From: Anaerolineae bacterium
GTDB taxonomy: Bacteria > Chloroflexota > Anaerolineae > 4572-78 > J111
Assembly: GCA_016926805.1 (NCBI GenBank)
Contig: JAFGNV010000082.1
Span: 1-35,313, forward strand
DNA: 35,313 nt
Direction of reading: 5' to 3'
Every line of letters begins with the position of its first letter. The first letter of the stretch is position 1. The notes below the pieces were generated by a model that did no database searches, was not told the DNA's origin, and saw only the letters and a program-made list of their open reading frames with translations. Below are positions 9,370 through 18,700 of the stretch, in pieces. The translations under genes were made by a program, and so were the position numbers.

Positions 9370-9434
9370 GACAGGATTAACAAGATTTACAGGATTATGC
9401 AAAATAAAATCTTGTTAATCCTGTAAATCCTGTC
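9370..9434. repeat. inverted repeat built from permuted 9-mers
   Basis: The left arm is three 9-mers: GACAGGATT, AACAAGATT, TACAGGATT (9370-9396). The right arm, read on the other strand, is GACAGGATT, TACAGGATT, AACAAGATT (9408-9434). The outer 9-mers are perfectly complementary; the inner two occur in swapped order and differ from each other at two bases. The spacer is 11 nt and AT-rich. It could form a hairpin, but there is no terminal T-run. Confidence 0.85.
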
Positions 9435-9445
9435 TAAATTCTCCC

Positions 9446-11809
9446 TTGTCACGATTACGTGCAGTCCTACCGCTATTTCAAACATGGAGCTTTATTATTT
9501 TGAACGTTACCGGTGCACGGCTGGCTTCTATTTTTCTCTGGACCTTTGTGGCTCTTTTTATTCTGCTGGGCCTCGGCTACAGCAGCCTGACCCCTATCTT
9601 TGAAAACTCCGACGAGACCCTGCACTACCCTTACGTCAAACACCTGGCCGATGGCCGGGGACTGCCCCTGGCCGTTGCCAACCAATTGTGGAATCAGGAA
9701 GGCACGCAGCATCCGCTCTATTACGCCATTGTTGCGGCCAGCACCTTTTGGCTTAATACCGATAACCTGCCCGACCTTTTGCAGCGCAATCCCCACTGGC
9801 TCTACTCCGAGGTGCGGGCGCTGATCAACGACAACCAGAACCTCGTCCTGCACGGCCCCATAGACGCGTTTCCCTATCAGCGGGCAGCGCTGGCCGTTCA
9901 TATCGGGCGTTGGTGGAGTTTGATCTTTGGCCTGGTCACCGTTGTCTGCACCTTCCTCCTGGCCCGCCACCTCTTTCCCCAAAACCTGCCCCTGGTAATA
10001 ACTGCCACTGCCCTGACTGCGCTTAATCCCCAGTTCATTCGCGTTTCCGCCACCGTCAGCAACGACAGCCTCTCTGCCGCCCTGGCCACGCTAGCCGTCC
10101 TGCTGGCCTTCAAATTTACCGAACCGAAAAAATCGGCCAATCGGCAGATGGGCAATTCGCAATTCGCAATTCACAATTCACAATTCATCCCTCCCCTTCT
10201 CCTCGGTCTCCTCACCGGGCTGGCCCTGCTGACCAAACTCAGTAGCCTGACCACGATGTTCCTGGTGGCCTTTATCGTTTTCTGGCGTTTATTCTTTTTA
10301 GGTGAGCTTCACCAGGCGCTGCTCAAAATCATTATCCGTTGGCTGGTCATCATTGTCGTCCTCACGGCCGTCCTCAGCGGCTGGTGGTTCTGGCGAAACT
10401 ACCAGCTCTATGGCGAATGGCTGGCCACGGAAACGCATCTCGACCTGGCCGGTCGCGCCAGCCTCTCCCTGGCCGGGGTGTGGGGGCTGCGGGCGGAAGC
10501 AGAACGCGCCTACTGGGCCACTTTTGGCTGGGGCCAGATTCGTCCCCCGGAATGGGTTTACCAAATTCTCTTCGGGTTCACTCGAATCGGTCTCCTCGGG
10601 CTGATCGTCGCCATGCTGGCCAAACTCATTCAAGGTTCAAAATCGCGTCCCCTCCCCTTAAACTTGCAAAACTTCAACTTTGAGTCCATTATCATCTTGC
10701 TGCTTTGGGCAACTCTGAATTTGATTCTCTATCTGCGTTGGGTGATGGAAGTTGGCTCGGTATCGCATACGCGCCTGATGTTTCCGGCCATTGCGGCAAT
10801 TTCTTTGCTGTTGGCTTTGGGCTGGCACGCGCTAATCCCGATTCGCTGGGCCGGTTGGTTTAGCGGGCTGGTGACCGTCCTGCTGCTGGCGCTCAATAGT
10901 TACAGCCTCGGCTGGCTCATCTATCCGGCCTTTACCCCCGCCGAAACTCCAGGCCCGCCTCTCCCGGCCGCCACCCCGGTTGAGTTGACGTTTGTTGACA
11001 GCCTGGCCCTTGAGGAGAGCAAAATTTACGTTCCAAACAAGCCCGCCACGGCCAAACCCCAGGCCGTTCAAGGCGACACAGTGATGGCGCGCGTTCGCTG
11101 GCAGGTTTTGGCCCCGCTGGACAAAAACTACAGCGTCGCCATCGTCTTGCTGGCGCCCGATGGTAGCGTCCTGGCCCGGCGAGAGACGTATCCCGGCCTG
11201 GGTTTGCGCCCCACCCGCTATCTCCACCCTGGCGATACCTTTGTTGACGTGTACCCGCTTCAATTGGAAACCAACGTTACTAGGCCGGTGGTGGCCCGGG
11301 TGGCGGTTACGCTGTTTGACTTCGAGTCAGAAACCCGCGCCGGTTTTCCAGCTCTGGATACCAACGGTGATGAGGTCACGCCCATTGTGGGGTGCATCAA
11401 GCTGGCACCACAACCGTGGCCGGTCTATCAACCTGCCTCTCCGGTGCAGGTCAACTTTGAGGATAACATCAACCTCATCGGCTATGATCTGACGCCCGAC
11501 GCCAGGGGCCTGACCCTTTACTGGAAATCGGTCAAGCCGGTTGATCAGGACTACAGCGTGTTCATCCACTTGCTCGATGCCAGCGGCAACCTCATCGCCC
11601 AGGCCGACGCGCCCCCGACCGGTAACGCCTACCCCACCAGTTGGTGGTCACCCGGCGAAGTAATTGCCGATCAGCATCTCCTGCCGACCCGTCCCGCTGC
11701 CACCGTCCTGCGTCTGGGCCTCTACCATCTCAGTACGGGTCAACGCCTCTCTGTCACTGGATCAATCTTACCCGGTTGGGATAACAGCGTGGAGATTGAA
11801 TTGCCGTGA
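9446..11809 (+). CDS. GT-C membrane glycosyltransferase with two C-terminal beta modules
   Basis: A polytopic membrane protein of up to 787 residues. After the first TM helix comes an extracytoplasmic loop with FENSDETLHY (Asp56-Glu57), the acidic motif expected of GT-C enzymes that use polyprenyl-phosphate sugars, then QHPLYY and many TM helices to about residue 500. Two soluble extracytoplasmic modules follow (about 512-655 and 669-785), each with a Tyr-Ser-Val strand (NYSVAIVLL, DYSVFIHLL) and a PGD or PGE turn. A heptamer array at 10152-10186 is translated as part of a cytoplasm/periplasm loop. Start choice is weak: TTG at 9446 opens the frame, with no clear ribosome site, and a later TTG near 9500 is possible. 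The next paralogue overlaps by 4 nt (GTGA), so the two are translationally coupled. Substrate unknown. Confidence 0.82.
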   Translation: MSRLRAVLPLFQTWSFIILNVTGARLASIFLWTFVALFILLGLGYSSLTPIFENSDETLHYPYVKHLADGRGLPLAVANQLWNQEGTQHPLYYAIVAASTFWLNTDNLPDLLQRNPHWLYSEVRALINDNQNLVLHGPIDAFPYQRAALAVHIGRWWSLIFGLVTVVCTFLLARHLFPQNLPLVITATALTALNPQFIRVSATVSNDSLSAALATLAVLLAFKFTEPKKSANRQMGNSQFAIHNSQFIPPLLLGLLTGLALLTKLSSLTTMFLVAFIVFWRLFFLGELHQALLKIIIRWLVIIVVLTAVLSGWWFWRNYQLYGEWLATETHLDLAGRASLSLAGVWGLRAEAERAYWATFGWGQIRPPEWVYQILFGFTRIGLLGLIVAMLAKLIQGSKSRPLPLNLQNFNFESIIILLLWATLNLILYLRWVMEVGSVSHTRLMFPAIAAISLLLALGWHALIPIRWAGWFSGLVTVLLLALNSYSLGWLIYPAFTPAETPGPPLPAATPVELTFVDSLALEESKIYVPNKPATAKPQAVQGDTVMARVRWQVLAPLDKNYSVAIVLLAPDGSVLARRETYPGLGLRPTRYLHPGDTFVDVYPLQLETNVTRPVVARVAVTLFDFESETRAGFPALDTNGDEVTPIVGCIKLAPQPWPVYQPASPVQVNFEDNINLIGYDLTPDARGLTLYWKSVKPVDQDYSVFIHLLDASGNLIAQADAPPTGNAYPTSWWSPGEVIADQHLLPTRPAATVLRLGLYHLSTGQRLSVTGSILPGWDNSVEIELP
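10152..10186 (+). repeat. heptamer tandem array (RCAATTC)5 inside a gene
   Basis: Five direct copies: GCAATTC three times, then ACAATTC twice, 35 nt in all. It is read in frame as NSQFAIHNSQF, in a hydrophilic loop of the first GT-C enzyme. It is the same family as the array at 12383-12417. Confidence 0.9.
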
Positions 11810-14271
11810 AGAAGCAGCGAGTCAGCGAGGCAGCAAGTCAGCGCCCCAATAACCTCTCTTCTTCGCGGTTATTTCGTAACTACGCGGGCCTGTTCGTTGC
11901 GCTGGCTGTGTATCTCGTTCTTGCCTTTTCCTACTTTTTCATCGTACCCATCTTTGAAGGGCCAGACGAATGGACCCACACCGGCCACGTTAAATACATA
12001 GCCAAAGGCAACGGCCTGCCGGTGATGCTGCCGGGGCAGGGCATCTGGGGCGGCCAACAACCACCGCTGTATTACGCGGTGGGGGCCTTGCTGGTGCAAC
12101 CGTTCGATCTGGACGGCGTGGCCGAATACGAGGAGAACCGCCGGAATCCCCACGCCGCTATCGGCTATGCGTTAGACCTTGGCAACAAAAACAACTACCT
12201 CCACCCGGCTGATGAGAATTTTCCCTACTGGGGTCTCGCGCTGACGGTGCACGTGCTGCGTCTCTATTCAATGATGTTTGGTCTCGTGGCCATCATTTTT
12301 ACTTATCTAACGGCCCTGGAGCTGTTTGACTATCAAGTTCAAAATTCCAGGCCAACGTTCCCTTCTTCTCCCTTTTGGCCTTATTCACAATTCACCATTC
12401 GCCATTCACAATTCACAATCCCTACCTCCTACCTTTTTGCCACTATGGTGGCTCTGTTCGTCGCCGGCCAACCCATGTTTGGGTTCATCACTGCCTCCGT
12501 GGCCAACGAACCGGCCAACATCGCTTTTTGCGCCATCGGGTTGTGGCTGGCCCAACGCTACGTTATCCGTGGCCCCGGCCAACGGTGGGGGCGAGCTGTT
12601 GCCCTGGGCATAACGCTTGGGCTAATTTCTCTATCCAAAATGACCGGGCTTGCTTTTGGCCTGGTGGCTGTTATCGCGTTGTTAATAACGTCGATAACTA
12701 CCCGCAAACAATTGGGGGCGGCCCGGCTCCTCTGGCGAGACGGCCTCATTATCGGTTTGCTTTTTTTGCTGGTCGGCGGCTGGTGGTACTGGCGCAATTA
12801 CCAACTCTATGGCGACTTTTTTCAGCGGGGCCTCTACAAAATCTACTTCAATGTTGACCCGCAGCCGCTCAATCTAGGAGACTTTCTCTACGTTCTCTCT
12901 TCCGGCGAAGTATCCTTCTGGGCCGTCTTTGGTTGGCTCAACATCGCCGCGCCGGAGTGGGCCTACAGCGTCTACCGGATCATCAGTCGAATTGGTGTGC
13001 TGGGCGTAGCCTTTGCCTTTTTTGTGGAAGTCATTCACCAGGTAAGAAGCAGACGAAGGGTAAAATCTGAAGCCCCCCAGGAGACGAACGACGAAATACG
13101 AAGTACTCATTACCTCTCAGCTTTCCTTCACTCCTTTTCTCCTCTCTGGCTTCATCTCACCTTTCCGGCAATCCTGGCCTTTTCCCTCACCCGTCTGGTC
13201 GCCACCGAAGGTGGGATGCAGGGCCGCCAGCTATTGCCCGCCCTCGGTTCCATCGCCATCATCATCGGCTGGGGTTGGTGGATGCTGGTTCCCCGGCGTT
13301 TGCGCCGGGGAGTAATACTCACCCTGGTTGTCATTTTATTGGCCATCGCCGTCTGGCTGCCGTATACCGTGGTGGCTTCGGCTTACCTTCCCCGACCGCT
13401 TCTAACCGAATCCGACCTACCTGCGAATTTGCCTCGCCTGGATCTGACTTACCACGACGAGATGAAACTCATGGCGGTTGAAGTAAAACCGGGGACAGTC
13501 CACCCTGGCGAGCGGGTTTCGGTAACAGCCTATTGGCAAGCGCTTAAACCAATGGGAACCAACTACAGCGTTTTTGTCCATCTTATTGGCCGTGACTACA
13601 CCAATGTCGGGCTGATGAACACCTATCCTGCTCTGGGCCTGCGACCGACGACCACGCTTGCCCCCGGCCAAATCGTCAAGGATACCTATCCGGTGCTGGT
13701 CAACGGTGGCAGCGCCGCGCCAACCCGCTTGCTGGTCAATATGGGACTATTTGACTTTAAGGAAGCCGGACGGCCAGGCATCCAGCCGGTCGATCGTGAC
13801 GGCCAGCCAGCTTCCCCCACGGTGGGCCAACTCAAATTGGTGCCGGGTCAGTGGCCCGCCACGGAGGCCACCCCGCCCCTGGCCGAGTTTGCTGACCACA
13901 TCTGGCTGCTTGATTATACCTTTCAAAACTGTGAGTCCAGCAGCCGTGACTGCCACATCGTCTTCACCTGGCTGGCCCAAGGTCGTCGCGCAACCGACTA
14001 CACCGTTTTCATTCAACTCTGGCGTGACAACGAGTTCATCGCCGGTTTCGATACCCCGCCCCTGAACAACAACTACCCCACCAGTTTATGGGATGCCGGT
14101 GAAATCATCATCGACCCCCATCTGCTCGACCTGTCCACCCTTTCCGCCGGTGAATACCAGGTACTTGCCGGTTTCTACAATTATGCCACTGGAGAGCGAT
14201 TGTCTGTTATGGTCAACGGTGAACCTCTACCCGACTACGCCATTGACCTGGGGATCATTGAGATTAGGTAA
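11806..14271 (+). CDS. GT-C membrane glycosyltransferase paralogue with two C-terminal beta modules
   Basis: An 821-residue paralogue of the preceding gene with the same plan: TM helix, loop with FEGPDEWTH (Asp54-Glu55), QPPLYYAV, multiple TM helices to about 530, then two soluble modules (about 545-680 and 690-818). The modules carry NYSVFVHLI, TYPALGLRPT, DYTVFIQLW and NYPTSLWDAGE, matching the first enzyme's TYPGLGLRPT and YPTSWWSPGE. The GTG start overlaps the upstream stop in GTGA. The first 12 codons are made of 8-mer repeats (11820-11843), so the original start may be downstream. Two more micro-arrays (12383-12417, 13083-13103) are translated in loops. Probably transfers a sugar to an envelope polymer or protein outside the membrane; acceptor unknown. 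Confidence 0.82.
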   Translation: MKKQRVSEAASQRPNNLSSSRLFRNYAGLFVALAVYLVLAFSYFFIVPIFEGPDEWTHTGHVKYIAKGNGLPVMLPGQGIWGGQQPPLYYAVGALLVQPFDLDGVAEYEENRRNPHAAIGYALDLGNKNNYLHPADENFPYWGLALTVHVLRLYSMMFGLVAIIFTYLTALELFDYQVQNSRPTFPSSPFWPYSQFTIRHSQFTIPTSYLFATMVALFVAGQPMFGFITASVANEPANIAFCAIGLWLAQRYVIRGPGQRWGRAVALGITLGLISLSKMTGLAFGLVAVIALLITSITTRKQLGAARLLWRDGLIIGLLFLLVGGWWYWRNYQLYGDFFQRGLYKIYFNVDPQPLNLGDFLYVLSSGEVSFWAVFGWLNIAAPEWAYSVYRIISRIGVLGVAFAFFVEVIHQVRSRRRVKSEAPQETNDEIRSTHYLSAFLHSFSPLWLHLTFPAILAFSLTRLVATEGGMQGRQLLPALGSIAIIIGWGWWMLVPRRLRRGVILTLVVILLAIAVWLPYTVVASAYLPRPLLTESDLPANLPRLDLTYHDEMKLMAVEVKPGTVHPGERVSVTAYWQALKPMGTNYSVFVHLIGRDYTNVGLMNTYPALGLRPTTTLAPGQIVKDTYPVLVNGGSAAPTRLLVNMGLFDFKEAGRPGIQPVDRDGQPASPTVGQLKLVPGQWPATEATPPLAEFADHIWLLDYTFQNCESSSRDCHIVFTWLAQGRRATDYTVFIQLWRDNEFIAGFDTPPLNNNYPTSLWDAGEIIIDPHLLDLSTLSAGEYQVLAGFYNYATGERLSVMVNGEPLPDYAIDLGIIEIR
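11820..11843 (+). repeat. 8-mer tandem repeat at the start of the second GT-C gene
   Basis: AGTCAGCG, AGGCAGCA, AGTCAGCG in tandem, immediately after the GTG start. It encodes most of the non-homologous N-terminus (VSEAASQR). Confidence 0.75.
12383..12417 (+). repeat. heptamer tandem array (ATTCRCM)5 inside a gene
   Basis: ATTCACA, ATTCACC, ATTCGCC, ATTCACA, ATTCACA: five copies, 35 nt. It is read in frame as roughly YSQFTIRHSQFTI in a hydrophilic loop of the second GT-C enzyme. As a circular permutation the unit is the same heptamer as at 10152-10186. Confidence 0.9.
13083..13103 (+). repeat. heptamer tandem repeat, three copies, inside a gene
   Basis: GACGAAC, GACGAAA, TACGAAG in tandem, encoding part of the polar loop between TM helices (ETNDEIRST). 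Unit sequence differs from the ATTCRCA family. Confidence 0.65.
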
Positions 14272-14299
14272 TACATGACATTTTCCATCTCCAAATCCC

Positions 14300-14328
14300 T
14301 TGCGTTGTATCAAGAGATGTTTTATACT
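14300..14328 (+). promoter_or_regulatory. promoter of the first ATPase cassette
   Basis: TTGCGT (14300-14305), 17 bp spacer, TATACT (14323-14328). Transcription would begin near 14335, about 57 nt before the chosen ATG at 14392. Its presence supports the ATPase pair being a separate unit from the upstream glycosyltransferases. Confidence 0.5.
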
Positions 14329-14391
14329 TGAGTTAGGTTGAACTTCTCCGGCATACGTTGCCAGGAATTTCCTCGTCAGGTGGGTAGGGAT

Positions 14392-15705
14392 ATGTCACGT
14401 CGAGATGAAATAAAAGCACTGATAACCAATCACAGTCGCCGCTTGCAAAAACTCAAAGAACAGCTTGCTTACGAAGGTAAATCGGCTGATCCCAAAATTC
14501 CGATGGAAATAGAAGATATTGAGACCAAGATTGCGGAATTGCAGACAGAACTAAAGGAAATAGAGAATCGAGACCAGGCAAACATTGAAGCGATAAAGAA
14601 TCAACAAGGATTGATTGCTGAAGACGGGCAATTTATTCCCGATGAGGAAACACTAGCGCCCCCATTACCAGCGTTTGACTCGTACCTTCTTGAAACTTCA
14701 GACGTGCCAACCGGAACAGTTAGCTTGCGTAGTAAATTCTATATTGAACGTGAAGAGGATGCCTTACTCAAAAATCAGGTTGTGAAAAGAAGGAGTATCA
14801 CCACTATTCAAGCCCCACGTCAGACTGGCAAAAGTTCGCTATTGGAACGAGGGTTACATTACGCCCGTAAAAATGAGGTCAAAGTTATCAAACTTGACTT
14901 GCAAGGGCTTGATAAAGTGGATTTAGATTCGTCAGATACTTTCCTGCGTGTTTTAGCGGAGTTTATTGCTGACAGAATGGATCTGGATAGTGCTATAGTG
15001 GTCGAGATTTGGGAAAGGCCACTTGCGCCAAAAAGAAAACTCACTGCTTTTATGCAAAAACATATCCTCTCTACACACGATGATCCGATTATCTTGGCTC
15101 TGGATGAAGCGGACAGACTGCTCGAAACCGATTTTTACGCTGATTTCTTTGGCCTCATTCGCTTCTGGTACAACGAAGGAGCTTCTGACGACGAGTGGGA
15201 AAAGTTAAACACTGTGTTAGTCATTTCCACAGAACCTCACCTGTTCATTGACGATATAGGCCAGTCTCCTTTCAATGTTGGCCTCAAACTCAATCTGGAG
15301 GATTTTGATGAGGCTCAGATACGCGACCTCAATCGGCGATATGGAGGGCCTGTCCAGGAGCAAGATTTACCGGCAATGATGAAACTACTCAACGGCCACC
15401 CTTACCTGACCCATCAGGCAATTTACACAATGGCTGTAAAAAAATTATCCTGGGCTGATCTGACGCGCATAACAACCACCGATGACGGCCCCTTTGCCGA
15501 CCATTTAAGCCATCAATATCAACTCATCCTCAACAAACCCGGCTTGAAAAAAGCATTGAAACAAATCATCCATGCTGACCATTGCCCAGATGAAAAGGCG
15601 CTCTATCATTTGTCACGAGCCGGGCTGATCAAAGGGAGTAGCGGGACTTACACGCTCCGGTGTGATCTGTATAGGGTTTATTTTGAGCGTAAGTTAGGGA
15701 AGTAA
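14392..15705 (+). CDS. AAA-like ATPase with N-terminal coiled coil
   Basis: A 437-residue soluble P-loop ATPase. Residues about 1-60 are helical and charged (HSRRLQKLKEQLAYEG, IEDIETKIAELQTEL), like short coiled-coil adaptors found before NTPase or effector domains in bacterial conflict proteins. The ATPase has Walker A APRQTGKSS (141-149) and Walker B IILALDEAD (233-241), then LNGHPYLTHQ and a C-terminal winged-helix-like part. This matches the AAA-like family (AAA_35 type) common in Chloroflexota and cyanobacteria. An upstream in-frame TTG (14338) exists, but ATG 14392 is preceded by GGTGGGTAGGG and begins the conserved part. The following gene starts 4 nt after its stop and encodes a related ATPase. 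No effector domain is fused. Base composition is visibly more AT-rich than the flanking glycosyltransferases. Function unknown. Confidence 0.85.
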   Translation: MSRRDEIKALITNHSRRLQKLKEQLAYEGKSADPKIPMEIEDIETKIAELQTELKEIENRDQANIEAIKNQQGLIAEDGQFIPDEETLAPPLPAFDSYLLETSDVPTGTVSLRSKFYIEREEDALLKNQVVKRRSITTIQAPRQTGKSSLLERGLHYARKNEVKVIKLDLQGLDKVDLDSSDTFLRVLAEFIADRMDLDSAIVVEIWERPLAPKRKLTAFMQKHILSTHDDPIILALDEADRLLETDFYADFFGLIRFWYNEGASDDEWEKLNTVLVISTEPHLFIDDIGQSPFNVGLKLNLEDFDEAQIRDLNRRYGGPVQEQDLPAMMKLLNGHPYLTHQAIYTMAVKKLSWADLTRITTTDDGPFADHLSHQYQLILNKPGLKKALKQIIHADHCPDEKALYHLSRAGLIKGSSGTYTLRCDLYRVYFERKLGK

Positions 15706-15709
15706 ATCT

Positions 15710-18700
15710 ATGCAGCAGGAAAGAAACATAACCCCTTCTGATTTCTTCTTCACCGGCGGTACCATGCACCGTAAATCTCCCTCTTATGTAATCCGGCCAG
15801 CCGACCAAGAACTATTCAACCGGGTTTTGGCTGGCCAATTTTGTTATGTCCTCACCCCGCGACAGATGGGCAAGTCAAGCCTCGTAGTTCGCACGGCTCA
15901 ACGTCTACAAAAAGAAGGAATCAAAACGGTTGACATCGATCTGCAAGGTGTTGGCGGCAAAGATATTGTTGTTGACCAATGGTATCAAACTTTGCTGGAT
16001 GTCATCAAAGAAAAATTAAGTCTGCCGGTATCTCCAGAGATATGGTGGCAAGAACACGCCTCGTTAAGCCCGGTAAGACGTTTTACCACCTATCTACGCG
16101 ATGTCGTTTTGGCCGAGGTTGAAGGCCAAGTCGTTATTTTCATTGACGAAATTGATACTACCCTCTACCTTGATTTCAGAGATGACTTTTTCGCCGCTAT
16201 TCGGGCTATGCACAACGCCCGCGCCACCGACCCAACCTTTAGGCGTCTCACTTGTGTTCTGCTGGGAGTAGTTTCCCCGTCTGACCTGATTAAAGATTCT
16301 ACTATTTCCCCTTTTAACATTGGCCAGAGAATTGATTTGCAAGAATTTGAACTGTCCAATGCAAGTGTCCTACAAGAGGGCCTTGAGAAGTTCCATCCCC
16401 GTCAGGGAGAAACTATTTTTACTTGTATCTATAACTGGACAAACGGTCACCCTTATCTGACCCAGAAACTCTGTTTAGCTGCCGCTGACACAAAAAACGA
16501 GCATTGGACTGAAAATCAAGTTGATGAGTTGGTCAAGCAATTATTTCTCTCCACTGAGGTTAGCGAAGAAGATCACTTGGAACTTGTCGAAAAACAAATC
16601 CTGGATAATGATCGCCGTCGCGATTTGTTAAAACTATACGAGCAGGTTTACCAGGGGAAAGAAGTTAGCGATGACAAACAATCGATCCTACAAAACCAAC
16701 TAAAGTTATCAGGATTAATCAAAGCAGAAAAGGGATATTTGCATGTTCGCAATAAGATCTATCGCCACGTTTTCAATTCAAGCTGGATTCAAGAAAATAC
16801 TCAACATGACTGGAATCGTAACTTAGCCTTTGTTGCAGTAGTATTGGCAGTGTTTTTAGGTGTTATACTTTGGTATAACAATGTTAGAGTGCCATATTTG
16901 GCCGAAAAAGCAGAGCTTGACTTCCACCGAGCATATACGAATCCAGAAGAACGAGTGATTAATCTGGCAACATTATTTGAGTTGCGAGGTTTTTTTGGCG
17001 CATCAAGCTACGATAATAAGGCCCAGGAGTTATTTTTTGGACTGCAAACAAGTCAAGAGCAATTCGCCTTGTTCGATGTTAAAAGCGATAAGATTGTTAT
17101 TGTTATCAAAGGGTTGTACGTAACGTTAGCAGATGTTGACAATACCAATCGTACTGGTCCACTTTTGCAAACAATGCTTAAAGCTTTAGAAAAGCTCGAT
17201 GAAACAGAAGAAACAAAACTTCTAAAAACTGAAATTAGTAGTTGGGTACAAGGTCGGACTTTAGCCAGACAAGGTAATTTTGATGCCGCACAAATCGAAT
17301 ATGATAAAGCTATCTCAATAAATGGTGACAACCCGGCCACCCTATATGAACGAGCAAAGGTAGAAACTGAACTGTCAGAATATCAACTAGCTCTAAATGA
17401 TCTTGATCAAGTTATAGTAATTGGAGGTCGACTAGCTACCCCTACTCCAACTACATCAGCAGTTACCATATCCCCTTCACTTGAGCAGGATCAGGGTGAT
17501 ATTACTGACGCCACCTCTACTCCAACTGCACCACCAGTTACTACACCTGAAATTGACATTATATCACCCATATCGCCTGTATCAACTAATCAAATTATTG
17601 TAACTTCAACTGAAACATCATCCGCTACCGAAGCACCCTCTTCAACTGCAACTCCTACACCAGTTAAGGTTGCTTCAGAATTTGCAAGCACTAGTCAAAT
17701 TATAAGTGCAGTTAGAGAATTGATTGACAGTAATCCAAACTTGATTAGCTATCTACTTAGCGTTTCACCTCAAGAATTTTCCAACCTGCGAGAATTTGGA
17801 TTGGTGCCAACGCCAACATCGACGCCTCAACCGACCGAAGAGTCGCCTCCTGAAACACTCCCGGAGCCAGTTATCCTGACTCTTGACGGCCCAACTTCTA
17901 TCAACCCAAGCGAGACTTTTAGGGTGGATGTGGTGGCTAAGAACGTACCCCCTCCCGGTCTGTATGGAATCCAGTTTGAAATCAACTACGATCCGACCCT
18001 TATCTCAGCCAGTAATTTGCAGATAAACCCGAATCTGTCTTTTGTAGTGCGCAACACGGTGGATAATACAATTGGGAAAATCACCCTAGTTGCCAGTCAA
18101 CAAGGTAAGGTGCCTGGTTTGACCGGCAATGTTACTTTGTTGAGCTTTGATGCTACAGCAGCCAATATTTCTGAAATTGCCAGCTTTACGTTTGGGAACG
18201 ATAAAATAAGTAATTCTCAGGCCCAAGGTGTCAATAATGTCAACGAGGATCACGCCATTGCAATAGGAGAGGCTGTTGCGCCCGAACCGACTGACACGCC
18301 AACACCTGAACCGACAAATGAGCCGACATTCGAACCAACCGAGGAACCAACACCCGAACCTGCCGATGAATCAACATCGGTTAAAGTCTCTGGCCAGGTC
18401 ATTCTGGTCGGGCGAGCCGGTGACGATTGGTCAGGGGCAATCGTCACCATTAATGATAGCGGCCAGGTTGGCACGACTGATGCAACTGGTAACTTCAGCA
18501 TTGCTAACCCAACTACCGGATCTTTCGACTCTATCACCGTTGATGCGCCTGGCTATCTGTCCGCAGTCTGTACCGGAGTTAAAGTAGATGCACTAGAGAC
18601 AGTCATGACTCCTGTCAATCTCCTCAGTGGTGACATTAATGGTGATAACTTCGTTGATGTAACCGATGCCACAGCAGTTGGGGCTGGCTTTGGTCAAACC

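Larger units (their letters stand above)
9096..9445. other. non-coding gap with a weak hairpin, a possible promoter and a repeat
   Basis: I find no supported gene in these 350 bases. A 7-bp hairpin (CCATCAA 9112-9118, TTGATGG 9128-9134) lies just past the TPR gene but has no T-run. A possible promoter for the glycosyltransferases is TTGCCC (9282-9287), 17 bp, TAAAAT (9305-9310). The 9-mer inverted repeat at 9370-9434 occupies the end. Confidence 0.5.
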
